Part shown: one piece after another, positions 46,437-54,653 of the stretch
Numbering within the stretch: position 1 is the stretch's first letter
Layout: every line of letters starts with the position of its first letter
Assembly (NCBI RefSeq): GCF_021650975.2
Contig: NZ_CP091285.1
Span: 4,588,001 to 4,652,000 of the forward strand
Length of the DNA: 64,000 bases
Reading direction: 5' to 3'
DNA from: Flavobacterium jumunjinense
Lineage (GTDB): Bacteria > Bacteroidota > Bacteroidia > Flavobacteriales > Flavobacteriaceae
Translations under genes and position numbers: made by a program
Notes under the pieces: generated by a model
Told to the model about the DNA's origin: nothing
Databases searched by the model: none
Seen by the model: only the letters and a program-made list of their open reading frames with translations

Positions 46437-49400
46437 ATGAGTATTATTAATTCTATACTGAAAGCTTTTGTGGGAGATAAATCTCAAAAAGACGTAAAAG
46501 CTGTTCAACCACTTGTAAATAAGATTAAAACCTTTGAAACGGCTTTGATCTCGCTTTCTCATGACCAATTGAGAGCGAAAACAATCGAATTCAAAGAAAA
46601 AATAAAAACAGCACGTTTAGAAAAAGACACTAAAATTGCTGAATTAAAAGATACAGCAGATAAAACTACTGATATTGATGCACGTGAAGATATTTATTTA
46701 GAAATTGATACGCTTGAAAATGAAGCTTATGAAATTTCTGAAAAAGTACTAAACGACATTCTTCCAGAAGCATTTGCTGTACTAAAGGAAACGGCTCGTC
46801 GTTTCAAAGAAAACACTACAGTAACAGTTACTGCAACACCAAAAGACAGAGAGCTTTCTGCAACAAAACCCTACATTACTATTGAAGGTGATAATTCTTC
46901 ATGGGCTAATTCTTGGGATGCAGCTGGAAAAGCAATCACTTGGGATATGATACATTACGATGTTCAGTTAATTGGTGGTATTGTTTTACATCAAGGTAAA
47001 ATTGCAGAAATGCAAACTGGAGAAGGTAAAACTTTAGTAGCTACACTTCCTATGTATTTAAATGCGCTAACAGGAAACGGTGTTCACTTAGTAACTGTGA
47101 ATGATTATCTTGCTCGTCGTGATAGTACTTGGAAAGCACCTCTTTTTGAGTTTCATGGATTAACAGTAGACTGTATTGATAATCATCAACCAAATACTCC
47201 AGCAAGAAGAAAAGCGTACAACTCTGATATTACTTATGGTACAAATAACGAATTTGGTTTCGATTATTTGAGAGATAATATGGCACATTCTCCGGAAGAT
47301 TTAGTGCAAAGAAAACATAATTATGCAATTGTTGATGAAGTCGATTCTGTACTAGTTGATGATGCTCGTACTCCATTAATCATTTCTGGACCAGTTCCTC
47401 AAGGAGATCGCCATGAATTTAACGAATTAAAACCAAAAGTAGACAACTTAGTAAACTTACAACGTAAGTTAGCTACAGATTGTTTGACAGAAGCCAAAAA
47501 ATTAATAAAAGAAGGAAATACCAAAGACGGTGGTTTCTATTTATTGCGTTCTTACAGAGCAATTCCTAAAAACAAAGCATTAATTAAGTTTTTATCGGAA
47601 GAAGGAATTAAACAATTACTTCAAAAAACCGAAAATAGCTATATGCAAGACAATAACAGAGAGATGCCAAAAATTGATGAAGCATTATATTTTGTTATTG
47701 AAGAAAAAAACAATCAAGTTGAGTTAACAGATAATGGAATTCAATTCCTTTCTAAAGACACAGATGAGCATTTCTTTGTACTTCCAGATATTGGAACAGG
47801 TATTGCGAAAATTGAAAAATTAAATTTACCTGCAGAAGAAGAAGCAGAAAAAAGAGAAGAATTATATAAAGATTTCTCTATAAAATCAGAACGTATACAT
47901 ACATTAACACAACTTCTTAAAGCCTATACTTTATTTGAAAAAGATACAGAATATGTAATCATGGAAAATAAAGTAATGATTGTAGACGAACAAACTGGTC
48001 GTATTATGGATGGTCGTCGTTATTCTGATGGTCTTCACCAAGCGATTGAAGCAAAAGAAAACGTTAAGATTGAAGCAGCAACACAAACTTTTGCTACTGT
48101 AACATTACAAAATTATTTCCGTATGTACAGCAAATTAGCTGGTATGACAGGAACAGCTGTTACAGAAGCAGGTGAACTTTGGGAAATTTACAAACTAGAT
48201 GTTGTAGAAATTCCAACAAACAGACCAATTGCTCGTAAAGATAAAGAAGATTTAATCTATAGAACAGTTCGTGAAAAATTCAACGCTGTTATTAACGATG
48301 TTGTAGAATTATCTAATTCAGGTAGACCAGTATTAATTGGAACAACTTCTGTAGAGATTTCTGAGTTATTAAGTAGAATGCTTAAAATCAGAAATATTCC
48401 TCACAACGTCTTAAATGCTAAAATGCACAAAAGCGAAGCTGAAATTGTAGCAGAAGCAGGAAAACCTGGAATTGTAACCATTGCAACAAATATGGCAGGT
48501 CGTGGAACGGATATTAAACTATCCGATGAAGTTAAAAAAGCAGGTGGTTTAGCAATTGTAGGTACAGAACGTCATGATTCACGTCGTGTTGACCGTCAGT
48601 TACGTGGTCGTGCTGGTCGTCAAGGAGATGTTGGTAGTTCACAGTTCTACGTTTCGCTTGAAGATAACTTAATGCGTTTATTTGGTTCTGAAAGAGTTGC
48701 AAAAGTAATGGATAGAATGGGATTAAAAGAAGGTGAAGTAATTCAGCATTCTATGATGACTAAATCTATCGAAAGAGCTCAAAAAAGAGTTGAAGAAAAT
48801 AACTTTGGTGTTCGTAAACGTCTATTAGAATATGATGATGTAATGAATGCTCAAAGAGAAGTAGTATACAAACGTCGTCGTCATGCTTTACACGGAGAGC
48901 GTCTAAAAGTAGATATTGCAAACATGATGTATGACACTTGTGAACTTATTGTTCAAAACAATAAATCTGCAGGTGATTTCAAAAATTATGAATTCGAATT
49001 GATTCGTTTTTTCTCTATAAGTGCTCCAGTTTCTTCAGCCGATTTTAGTAAGCTTCAAGAAAAAGACATTGTTGATCAAACTTACAAAGCGGTTTTAGCT
49101 CATTATACTGAAAAATCAGAAAAAAACACAAAAGAAGCTTTCCCTGTTATTAAAAATGTTTACGAAAACAATAACGGACAATACGAAAGAATTGTTGTTC
49201 CTTTTACTGACGGAATCAAATCTTTAAATATTGTTACTGATTTAGAAAAAGCCTATAATTCTGAAGCAAAAACATTATTAACAGATTTTGAAAAGAATGT
49301 TTCTTTAGCAATCATTGATGAAGCGTGGAAAAAACACCTTCGTAAAATGGATGAATTAAAACAATCTGTTCAGTTAGCTGTTCACGAACAAAAAGATCCA

Positions 49401-49790
49401 TTATTAATTTACAAATTTGAAGCTTTCAAATTATTTAAAAAAACGATGGACGATGTGAATAAAGAAATCATTTCTTTCATTTTCAAAGCAGATTTACCTT
49501 CTCAAAATCCAAATGCGATTATTGAAGCTAAAGATGTGAAGCAAAAAGAAAATTATACTGAAAGTAAAGATGAAGTTTTAAACACTGACGAATTAGCGTC
49601 TAGAAATAGAGAAGCTGGTCAACAAGCTCAGAATCGCCCACAAATTACAGAAACAATCGTTAGAGAAACTCCAAAGATTAATCGTAATGATACTGTTACC
49701 ATTAAACATGTAATGAGTGGTAAAACAGAAACCATGAAATTTAAAAAAGCAGAAAGTATGATTGCTTCTGGAGAATGGATTTTGGCATAA
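46437..49790 (+). CDS. secA: Preprotein translocase subunit SecA
   Basis: SecA is the ATPase that drives secretory proteins through SecYEG. At 1117 residues it is longer than E. coli SecA (901) because of an insertion around residues 300-460 and a longer N-terminal region, the form common in Bacteroidota. Motifs: Walker A MQTGEGKTLVATLPMYLNAL, VNDYLARRDS, FDYLRDNMA, DEVDSVLVDDARTPLIISGP, AGMTGTA, TNMAGRGTDI and QLRGRAGRQGD. The C-terminus ends GEWILA without the CxCxnCH/C zinc motif that binds SecB in Proteobacteria. A terminator follows. Confidence 0.98.
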   Translation: MSIINSILKAFVGDKSQKDVKAVQPLVNKIKTFETALISLSHDQLRAKTIEFKEKIKTARLEKDTKIAELKDTADKTTDIDAREDIYLEIDTLENEAYEISEKVLNDILPEAFAVLKETARRFKENTTVTVTATPKDRELSATKPYITIEGDNSSWANSWDAAGKAITWDMIHYDVQLIGGIVLHQGKIAEMQTGEGKTLVATLPMYLNALTGNGVHLVTVNDYLARRDSTWKAPLFEFHGLTVDCIDNHQPNTPARRKAYNSDITYGTNNEFGFDYLRDNMAHSPEDLVQRKHNYAIVDEVDSVLVDDARTPLIISGPVPQGDRHEFNELKPKVDNLVNLQRKLATDCLTEAKKLIKEGNTKDGGFYLLRSYRAIPKNKALIKFLSEEGIKQLLQKTENSYMQDNNREMPKIDEALYFVIEEKNNQVELTDNGIQFLSKDTDEHFFVLPDIGTGIAKIEKLNLPAEEEAEKREELYKDFSIKSERIHTLTQLLKAYTLFEKDTEYVIMENKVMIVDEQTGRIMDGRRYSDGLHQAIEAKENVKIEAATQTFATVTLQNYFRMYSKLAGMTGTAVTEAGELWEIYKLDVVEIPTNRPIARKDKEDLIYRTVREKFNAVINDVVELSNSGRPVLIGTTSVEISELLSRMLKIRNIPHNVLNAKMHKSEAEIVAEAGKPGIVTIATNMAGRGTDIKLSDEVKKAGGLAIVGTERHDSRRVDRQLRGRAGRQGDVGSSQFYVSLEDNLMRLFGSERVAKVMDRMGLKEGEVIQHSMMTKSIERAQKRVEENNFGVRKRLLEYDDVMNAQREVVYKRRRHALHGERLKVDIANMMYDTCELIVQNNKSAGDFKNYEFELIRFFSISAPVSSADFSKLQEKDIVDQTYKAVLAHYTEKSEKNTKEAFPVIKNVYENNNGQYERIVVPFTDGIKSLNIVTDLEKAYNSEAKTLLTDFEKNVSLAIIDEAWKKHLRKMDELKQSVQLAVHEQKDPLLIYKFEAFKLFKKTMDDVNKEIISFIFKADLPSQNPNAIIEAKDVKQKENYTESKDEVLNTDELASRNREAGQQAQNRPQITETIVRETPKINRNDTVTIKHVMSGKTETMKFKKAESMIASGEWILA

Positions 49791-49813
49791 AAATTTTAAA
49801 TAAAATTCAACAT

Positions 49814-49851
49814 AAAATCCTTAGTTATTAATAAATAACTAAGGATTTTTA
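49814..49851 (+). terminator. Terminator after secA
   Basis: A perfect 16-bp stem, AAAATCCTTAGTTATT (49814-49829) and AATAACTAAGGATTTT (49834-49849), with the loop AATA. It is flanked by A and T runs and so may act on both strands. Confidence 0.92.
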
Positions 49852-49867
49852 TATTAATCAGAAAAAA

Positions 49868-50320
49868 ATGGAAAATCATCATTGTCCTAGTTGTAAAAAC
49901 AATACACCAATCTCATATGACTTATGTTCCTTTTGTAAATTTCCATTTAATGGAACCGAAAATGAGAAATCATTACACATTGGAAAATTTATAAGCGCTA
50001 AAAACATTCTAGATAAATCTAAAGAAAACATTCAAAATAGTAAAAAAGTATTATTTATGATAGTTGCTTTTAATATTTTAGGAGTTGTAATTTCAGTTAT
50101 GAAAAATCAATATGATTTCTTTGGCATACTAATCTCAACAATAATTACACTGACAATGCTATTTTGCGCTTTGTATTTACATAAAAAACCAATGATTTTA
50201 ACAATCATTCCTTTGTCTCTAATACTATTAATTTACACGATTAATTTTATTTTCAGTAGGGAAACTTTTTTTTCAGGGAATCATTTTCAAAACAATAATC
50301 CTTTTTGCTTTAACTTATAA
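49868..50320 (+). CDS. Zinc-ribbon membrane protein, probably frameshifted at its C-terminus
   Basis: A 150-residue protein that starts with a zinc ribbon (Cys6, Cys9, Cys20, Cys23 in HCPSCKNNTPISYDLCSFCK) followed by a basic helix and about three transmembrane segments from residue 60. After the eight-T run at 50266-50273 the current frame gives an unlikely hydrophilic end (GNHFQNNNPFCFNL). Removing one T gives FFQGIIFKTIILFALTYNLY and a basic tail to a stop at 50373-50375 (168 residues), a normal fourth helix. No family name is certain; the layout is that of small zinc-ribbon membrane proteins of unknown role. Confidence 0.65.
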   Translation: MENHHCPSCKNNTPISYDLCSFCKFPFNGTENEKSLHIGKFISAKNILDKSKENIQNSKKVLFMIVAFNILGVVISVMKNQYDFFGILISTIITLTMLFCALYLHKKPMILTIIPLSLILLIYTINFIFSRETFFSGNHFQNNNPFCFNL

Positions 50321-50475
50321 CTTATACACTTTAAACCAAGCAAATAAATTTAAAAAAGAGAACAATCTAAATTAGATAAATCAAATTATGTATTTATAAT
50401 AATTCGTTAAATACACATTTGTAATTAGTAATCTTATTTAGGTTTTTCTACCTTTGATTAATTAAAAGAACCGAA

Positions 50476-51048
50476 ATGAAATCAAAATTTATATTTTTAA
50501 GTATATTATTCATTTGTACTATACAAAGTTTTTCTCAAAATGTAGAAAACTTAAAAAAAGAAGCTTTAAAAGCCTACAAAGCTGGTGCAACAACTGACTT
50601 CGAATTGATTTTTGATACGACATACCCAAAAGTATTCGATATCATTTCTAGAGAGTCAATGAAACAAATGTTCAATCAAATGATGGAGAATGAACAATTT
50701 TCTATTAAAGTTATTGAAGTTGAACCTAATTTTTCATTTGGAGAAATTAAAAAAATAGGGAAACAGACTTTCTGCCTTGTAGACCATAACAATGTAATGA
50801 ATATGAAATTTAAAGCTCCTATGGAAGACGCAGAAGCTATGATTGAATTGTTCAAAAACTCCATGGATGCAAAGAATGTAACATTCGATGAAAAAGAGAA
50901 TCAATTTAAAATAGAATTACGTTCAACAATGATTGCGGTTGCAGATGAATTAACCGAAAACAAATGGAAATTTCTGAATAAAGACAAAGAAAATCGTTTA
51001 TTTACAATGATTTTTGATGAAAAAGTAAAAACCGAATTAGGATTATAA
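50476..51048 (+). CDS. Exported protein of unknown function
   Basis: A 190-residue protein with a clear Sec signal (FIFLSILFICTIQSFSQ, cleaved before NVENL). The mature part is mixed alpha/beta, about 170 residues, with no cysteine pair or catalytic signature; KQMFNQMMENEQFSIKVIEV and KFLNKDKENRLFTMIFDEKV are its most regular parts. I do not recognise the family. A TACCTTTG -7-like box at 50449-50456 precedes it. The next gene starts 1 base after its stop, so the two form an operon and probably act together. Confidence 0.6.
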   Translation: MKSKFIFLSILFICTIQSFSQNVENLKKEALKAYKAGATTDFELIFDTTYPKVFDIISRESMKQMFNQMMENEQFSIKVIEVEPNFSFGEIKKIGKQTFCLVDHNNVMNMKFKAPMEDAEAMIELFKNSMDAKNVTFDEKENQFKIELRSTMIAVADELTENKWKFLNKDKENRLFTMIFDEKVKTELGL

Positions 51049-51049
51049 A

Positions 51050-51448
51050 ATGTCAAACACAATAGTATATTCTGCTTTTTTTAAAGCAGTACAAGAAAGT
51101 ATTAGCAATGGAACATTTGCAAAATTAACACTTGCAAAAACCGTTGGAAAACCTGAGTTACAAAATATTTATGTTAGAATGCATTTAGAAGAAAAAGTAT
51201 TAAAAACAGCGCTAACATTCAAGATATACAATGGTGTAAAAGAAGAAATTGTAAAATTATCTGAAGTTGATGCCATAGAATCAGATTTAACACCTCATTT
51301 AATGAATCCGTTTTTTTCTGCTTTATTATTTACAACAGAAGCAGACATCACAATGAAAATAAATAAAAAAAGAGTTGCTTCAATTATTGAACAACCCCCA
51401 ACTTTTAAAAATGTTGATCCTATTTTATTAGAGTTTTTAAACTTATAA
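51050..51448 (+). CDS. Cytoplasmic protein of unknown function
   Basis: A 132-residue protein without signal or membrane segment, beginning MSNTIVYSAFFKAVQESISN. It appears to be mixed beta/alpha: KPELQNIYVRMHLEEKVLKT, then FSALLFTTEADITMKINKKR and a C-terminal TFKNVDPILLEFLNL. No family recognised. It begins 1 base after the stop of the exported protein gene upstream and ends before a strong bidirectional terminator, so it closes that two-gene unit. Confidence 0.6.
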   Translation: MSNTIVYSAFFKAVQESISNGTFAKLTLAKTVGKPELQNIYVRMHLEEKVLKTALTFKIYNGVKEEIVKLSEVDAIESDLTPHLMNPFFSALLFTTEADITMKINKKRVASIIEQPPTFKNVDPILLEFLNL

Positions 51449-51470
51449 AAATAAAGCACGTTATAAACTA

Positions 51471-51512
51471 AAAAACAAAATAAGCACATTGTACTTATTT
51501 TGTTTTTTTTTG
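51471..51512. terminator. Bidirectional terminator
   Basis: A perfect 14-bp stem (51471-51484 and 51494-51507; AAAAACAAAATAAG and its complement) with a 9-base loop and T/A runs on both sides. It separates the plus-strand unit ending at 51448 from the convergent DUF5777 gene. Confidence 0.88.
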
Positions 51513-51528
51513 TTTTTAAAATTGATTT

Positions 51529-52374
51529 CTAAAAAACCCTAACAAGATTGAATCCAAAAAACACGTCTCCTTTACTCCAATCTCCAAATGCATTTCCTAA
51601 ATATCCTGTTTCATTCATTGCTTGTGCATTAGTAAAATGCAATTGAAACACATGTCCTCCAGTTTCAATATCAACACCTACAGACATAGGGTTTCTTGCC
51701 AATGAATTGGATGCTCTATTCATATGTGCTGCATAATCCATTGTTAAGGCTACACGTTTAGAAATTTTATATCTTCCTCCTACTCCAATGGCAAATTGAC
51801 TATTTTCTTGATCATCATTTACAACATAATTTTCATGAAAATAAGTTGGTGCTAATTCTAAAGAAAGAGATTCTGAAAATTTTCTAGACACTAACAATTG
51901 TGTTGTGTAATTTAGTCTGTTTTCAAATTTCAACTTAGGTAATAAATCCTTATCTAATTCAGAATTTACAACTACACTATTAAAACCTACAATTGTAACA
52001 GGAAAACCGTCAACTTCTTGTGCTTTCAATCTGTATTTTATAGCACCTTCATAGGATTTTTGGAAACCACTTCTAGATGCATGAATCGTTAACCAATCAT
52101 TCACACCATATAGCATCTTAATTTGCGTATTAGCATCATCTAATCCAAAGAAAGTATCAATTCCATTTTTAACAGAGCCAAATCTATGAGCAACAATAAA
52201 ATAAAAATCTCCTTTAGCTGCTAATTTTGTAGACTCAAGATTTACAATTTTCATCGATTTAAAAGCTGATGTTTCTACAAAAGTCCCTGTCGAATCAGTA
52301 TCAATCTCAGAAAACAAATCATCTTGAGCATAAATAAAAAATGGGCATAAAATAGCTAATATTACTTTTTTCAT
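51529..52374 (-). CDS. DUF5777 family beta-barrel protein
   Basis: A 281-residue exported protein (signal VILAILCPFFIYA, then QDD) of the Bacteroidota DUF5777 family of predicted outer-membrane beta-barrels. It has alternating amphipathic strands, conserved HRFGSVKNGIDTFFGLDDAN near the N-terminus, GGHVFQLHFTNAQAMNETGY and a C-terminal strand ending in aromatic FNLVRVF. The transported or bound ligand is not known. It forms a minus-strand pair with the OB-fold gene 69 bases upstream and lies beside the divergent cytochrome-YceI pair, a recurrent neighbourhood in the family. Confidence 0.85.
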   Translation of the reverse strand: MKKVILAILCPFFIYAQDDLFSEIDTDSTGTFVETSAFKSMKIVNLESTKLAAKGDFYFIVAHRFGSVKNGIDTFFGLDDANTQIKMLYGVNDWLTIHASRSGFQKSYEGAIKYRLKAQEVDGFPVTIVGFNSVVVNSELDKDLLPKLKFENRLNYTTQLLVSRKFSESLSLELAPTYFHENYVVNDDQENSQFAIGVGGRYKISKRVALTMDYAAHMNRASNSLARNPMSVGVDIETGGHVFQLHFTNAQAMNETGYLGNAFGDWSKGDVFFGFNLVRVF

Positions 52375-52443
52375 ATTTTAATTTTTTGTTTTTTTTTAGT
52401 TTATGAATATCGCAATTTTAAAAGCAATTTCATATTCTTTTTA

Positions 52444-52839
52444 TTAATCTTTTACAATTGTACACTGATCCATTTTAAACTCTTCCAAAAGTTCATCATA
52501 ACCAATAAATCGACCTTTAATCTTTACATTTTCATCTTTCTTCAAATCTGTAGCAATCGGTTCAGAAAAAACTGCAAAAAGAGTTCCGTCAACAACAAGT
52601 GCATTCGCTTCTAAATCGATTTCAGATATTTTTCCCGAAACTGTAATCGTTTGATCTAAGTATTTAGCATTTGCACTAGCTTCATTTTCTTTAAAGTCTT
52701 TGTCTAAAGTTGCTACACCAATTGAGAAACTAGCTTCTTCTGTACTTATATCTCTATGATCTTTATATAAATAATTATAGCCTACAAAACCTGCAATTAT
52801 TAGTAAGACTAATAAAACAACCCATTTATTTCTTTTCAT
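52444..52839 (-). CDS. Membrane-anchored OB-fold (tRNA_anti-like) protein
   Basis: A 131-residue protein with an N-terminal membrane anchor or signal (WVVLLVLLIIAGFVGYNYLY) and a single OB-fold-like domain of the tRNA_anti-like type (NAKYLDQTITVSGKISEIDL, LFAVFSEPIATDLKKDENVK, IKGRFIGYDELLEEFKMDQC). The conserved C-terminal Cys lies in MDQCTIVKD. Such extracytoplasmic OB folds occur beside DUF5777 and YceI genes. A -7 box TATTTTTG is at 52857-52864 (minus). It probably shares a transcript with the barrel gene. Confidence 0.7.
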   Translation of the reverse strand: MKRNKWVVLLVLLIIAGFVGYNYLYKDHRDISTEEASFSIGVATLDKDFKENEASANAKYLDQTITVSGKISEIDLEANALVVDGTLFAVFSEPIATDLKKDENVKIKGRFIGYDELLEEFKMDQCTIVKD

Positions 52840-52926
52840 AACTTTCTTGTTTTAAACAAAAATATAATAATATTTTCATTTTCATAATTAAAAAGCTATT
52901 TTTACTTCAACAATAAAGCTATTAAA

Positions 52927-53295
52927 ATGAAGAAACCACAATACTACTTATCAATCCTAGCAATTCCTTTTGTATTATTAACAAGTTGTTCTAATGACTC
53001 CGAAGCAGATTTAATTGAGAGTCAAAACCTAAACACAGTTACCTATACAAATTTTGCAAAAAGTATAATTGATAATAATTGCTTATCTTGTCATGGAGCA
53101 ACTCCTTCAAATGGAGCTCCTATGTCGTTAAACAGTTATAGTTTAGTAAAAGATGCTGTAATGAACAGAGGCTTGTTAGATCGTATTTCTAGAGTACAAG
53201 GAGCATCAGGAATGATGCCTAATGGAGGAACAAGACTACCTCAAACAATAATTAATTCAATGAACGAATGGCAAACAGATGGTTTGCTCGAATAA
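52927..53295 (+). CDS. Small c-type cytochrome lipoprotein
   Basis: A 122-residue lipoprotein (signal ending LLTSC, Cys21) with one heme c motif CLSCH (Cys52-His56) in SIIDNNCLSCHGATPSNGAP; the likely axial Met is in GASGMMPNGGTRLP near residue 97. This is the size of a single-heme cytochrome anchored to a membrane by lipid, which would pass electrons outside the cytoplasm. It lies 10 bases upstream of a YceI gene in one operon and diverges from the OB-fold gene 87 bases away. Confidence 0.85.
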   Translation: MKKPQYYLSILAIPFVLLTSCSNDSEADLIESQNLNTVTYTNFAKSIIDNNCLSCHGATPSNGAPMSLNSYSLVKDAVMNRGLLDRISRVQGASGMMPNGGTRLPQTIINSMNEWQTDGLLE

Positions 53296-53305
53296 CTTTT
53301 AAATT

Positions 53306-53842
53306 ATGAAAAAATTAATATTATTCTTTTTTTTAAGCTTAACAACATTAAGCTTTTCACAAGATAAAAAATCGACTAAAACTGGTGAGATTACTTTTGA
53401 GGCTTCTGTACCTTCTTTCGAAGAGGTTAAAGCAACAAACAAAGGTGTTTCTTGTATATTAAACACCAAAACTGGTGAAATTGCTGCCCTTGCACTTGTT
53501 AAAGGCTTTCGTTTTAAAGTTGCATTAATGGAAGAACACTTTAATGAAAACTATATTGAAAGTAATAAATATCCAAAAGCAATTTTTAAAGGAAAAATTG
53601 AAAACTTTGACAGTTCAAAACTTTCTTCAGCAGCACAAAAATTCACTATCAAAGGAACATTAGAAATTCATGGAAAAACAAAAGACATAATTTCTATTGC
53701 GTATATCAAAAAAACCGGCAACAGTATAGATATTACAAATGAATTCGATGTGAATGTAGACGATTTTAATATCGAAATTCCAAATGTTGTGAGCAAAAAA
53801 CTATCAAAAAAAGTAAATGTTAAATGTCATTATGTATTATAA
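53306..53842 (+). CDS. YceI family exported protein
   Basis: A 178-residue protein with a Sec signal (LILFFFLSLTTLSFSQ) and a YceI lipocalin-like barrel: TGEITFEASVPSFEEVKATN, ALVKGFRFKVALMEEHFNEN and YPKAIFKGKIENF, IKGTLEIHGKTKDI. YceI proteins bind isoprenoid lipids such as quinones. It is cotranscribed with the cytochrome lipoprotein upstream (10 bases), which suggests a quinone- or electron-transfer-related process in the envelope. A second YceI gene lies at 61364. Confidence 0.9.
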   Translation: MKKLILFFFLSLTTLSFSQDKKSTKTGEITFEASVPSFEEVKATNKGVSCILNTKTGEIAALALVKGFRFKVALMEEHFNENYIESNKYPKAIFKGKIENFDSSKLSSAAQKFTIKGTLEIHGKTKDIISIAYIKKTGNSIDITNEFDVNVDDFNIEIPNVVSKKLSKKVNVKCHYVL

Positions 53843-53898
53843 GATTTTCATAAAAACCTTGTACTAGATTCTGTAATTTCTTTATATAGTAAAAAAAA

Positions 53899-53937
53899 CA
53901 CAAAAGCCAGTTTAAATGATTTAAACGGGCTTTTGTA
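53899..53937. terminator. Bidirectional terminator after the yceI-like gene
   Basis: A 16-bp stem with one mismatch (CAAAAGCC at 53901-53908 and GGCTTTTG at 53928-53935, extended inward by GTTTAAA/TTTAAAC). An A run precedes it and T residues follow, so it can serve this operon and the convergent DEAD-like gene. Confidence 0.8.
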
Positions 53938-53963
53938 TTAAAAATTATTAAGAAAATAATATA

Positions 53964-54578
53964 CTATTCATCCATTTCAAGAAAAACAGGATCCTTCATA
54001 ATGTTATCGGCAAGAATTTCTACTCTTTCAGTAATTTTATTACAAAAGAAAACACGTTGTCCTTTTTGAATACTTTCCATTAACCTCATAATGACAGATT
54101 CATGTCTGTTTTTCAACAAAACATCAATATCATCGAAGTGTATTACTTGAAGAGTATTCACATTAAAACCAGCAGAAGAAAACATCTGATTTAGCTTATT
54201 TGGTGTTCCCACTAAAACATCAATTCCTAATGAGATTAAATTTTTATCTTCGTCTAAATCTGTTTTATCGTGAGTTCCAAAAACTCTAAGCTTATTTTTT
54301 TTATTATATAACTCGAATAGCTCTAAAACTTCTAATAACATTGGCTTATCATTAACCAAAATTAGTGCTCTTGGAGATTCTTGAAAAGGTTCTTTTAACT
54401 TATGGATAACATTTACAACCATAGCTGTTGTTTTTCCAGTTTTTTTCCCTCCTTGAATAACTAAATCTGCTCCACTCTTTATTGGTGAAAACGTTTCCAA
54501 CTGCAATTCTGTAGCTTCTGTTATTCCGTTTTCAATTAAAGCCTCTTTTAAGTCTTCGTTTATTTTTTTTAAATTCAT
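53964..54578 (-). CDS. Single-domain, degenerate DEAD-box-like protein
   Basis: A 204-residue protein with only the first RecA domain of a DEAD-box helicase: Q-motif Gln26, Walker A GGKKTGKT (43-50), PRALILVNDKPM (motif Ia), IDVLVGTPNKLN (Ib). The DEAD box is DDID (149-152) and the SAT motif is missing (RVFFCNKI in its place). The second RecA domain, needed for helicase activity, is absent although the gene has a clean start and stop. A regulatory or RNA-binding role is possible. The gene starts 75 bases beyond the end of an NtrC-type regulator. Confidence 0.75.
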   Translation of the reverse strand: MNLKKINEDLKEALIENGITEATELQLETFSPIKSGADLVIQGGKKTGKTTAMVVNVIHKLKEPFQESPRALILVNDKPMLLEVLELFELYNKKNKLRVFGTHDKTDLDEDKNLISLGIDVLVGTPNKLNQMFSSAGFNVNTLQVIHFDDIDVLLKNRHESVIMRLMESIQKGQRVFFCNKITERVEILADNIMKDPVFLEMDE

Positions 54579-54653
54579 TATTTATAGAATTAGTCATTAA
54601 ATAAATTGCAATTATCTTCTTAGCATAATTAACAAATTAATAATCACGTAATA

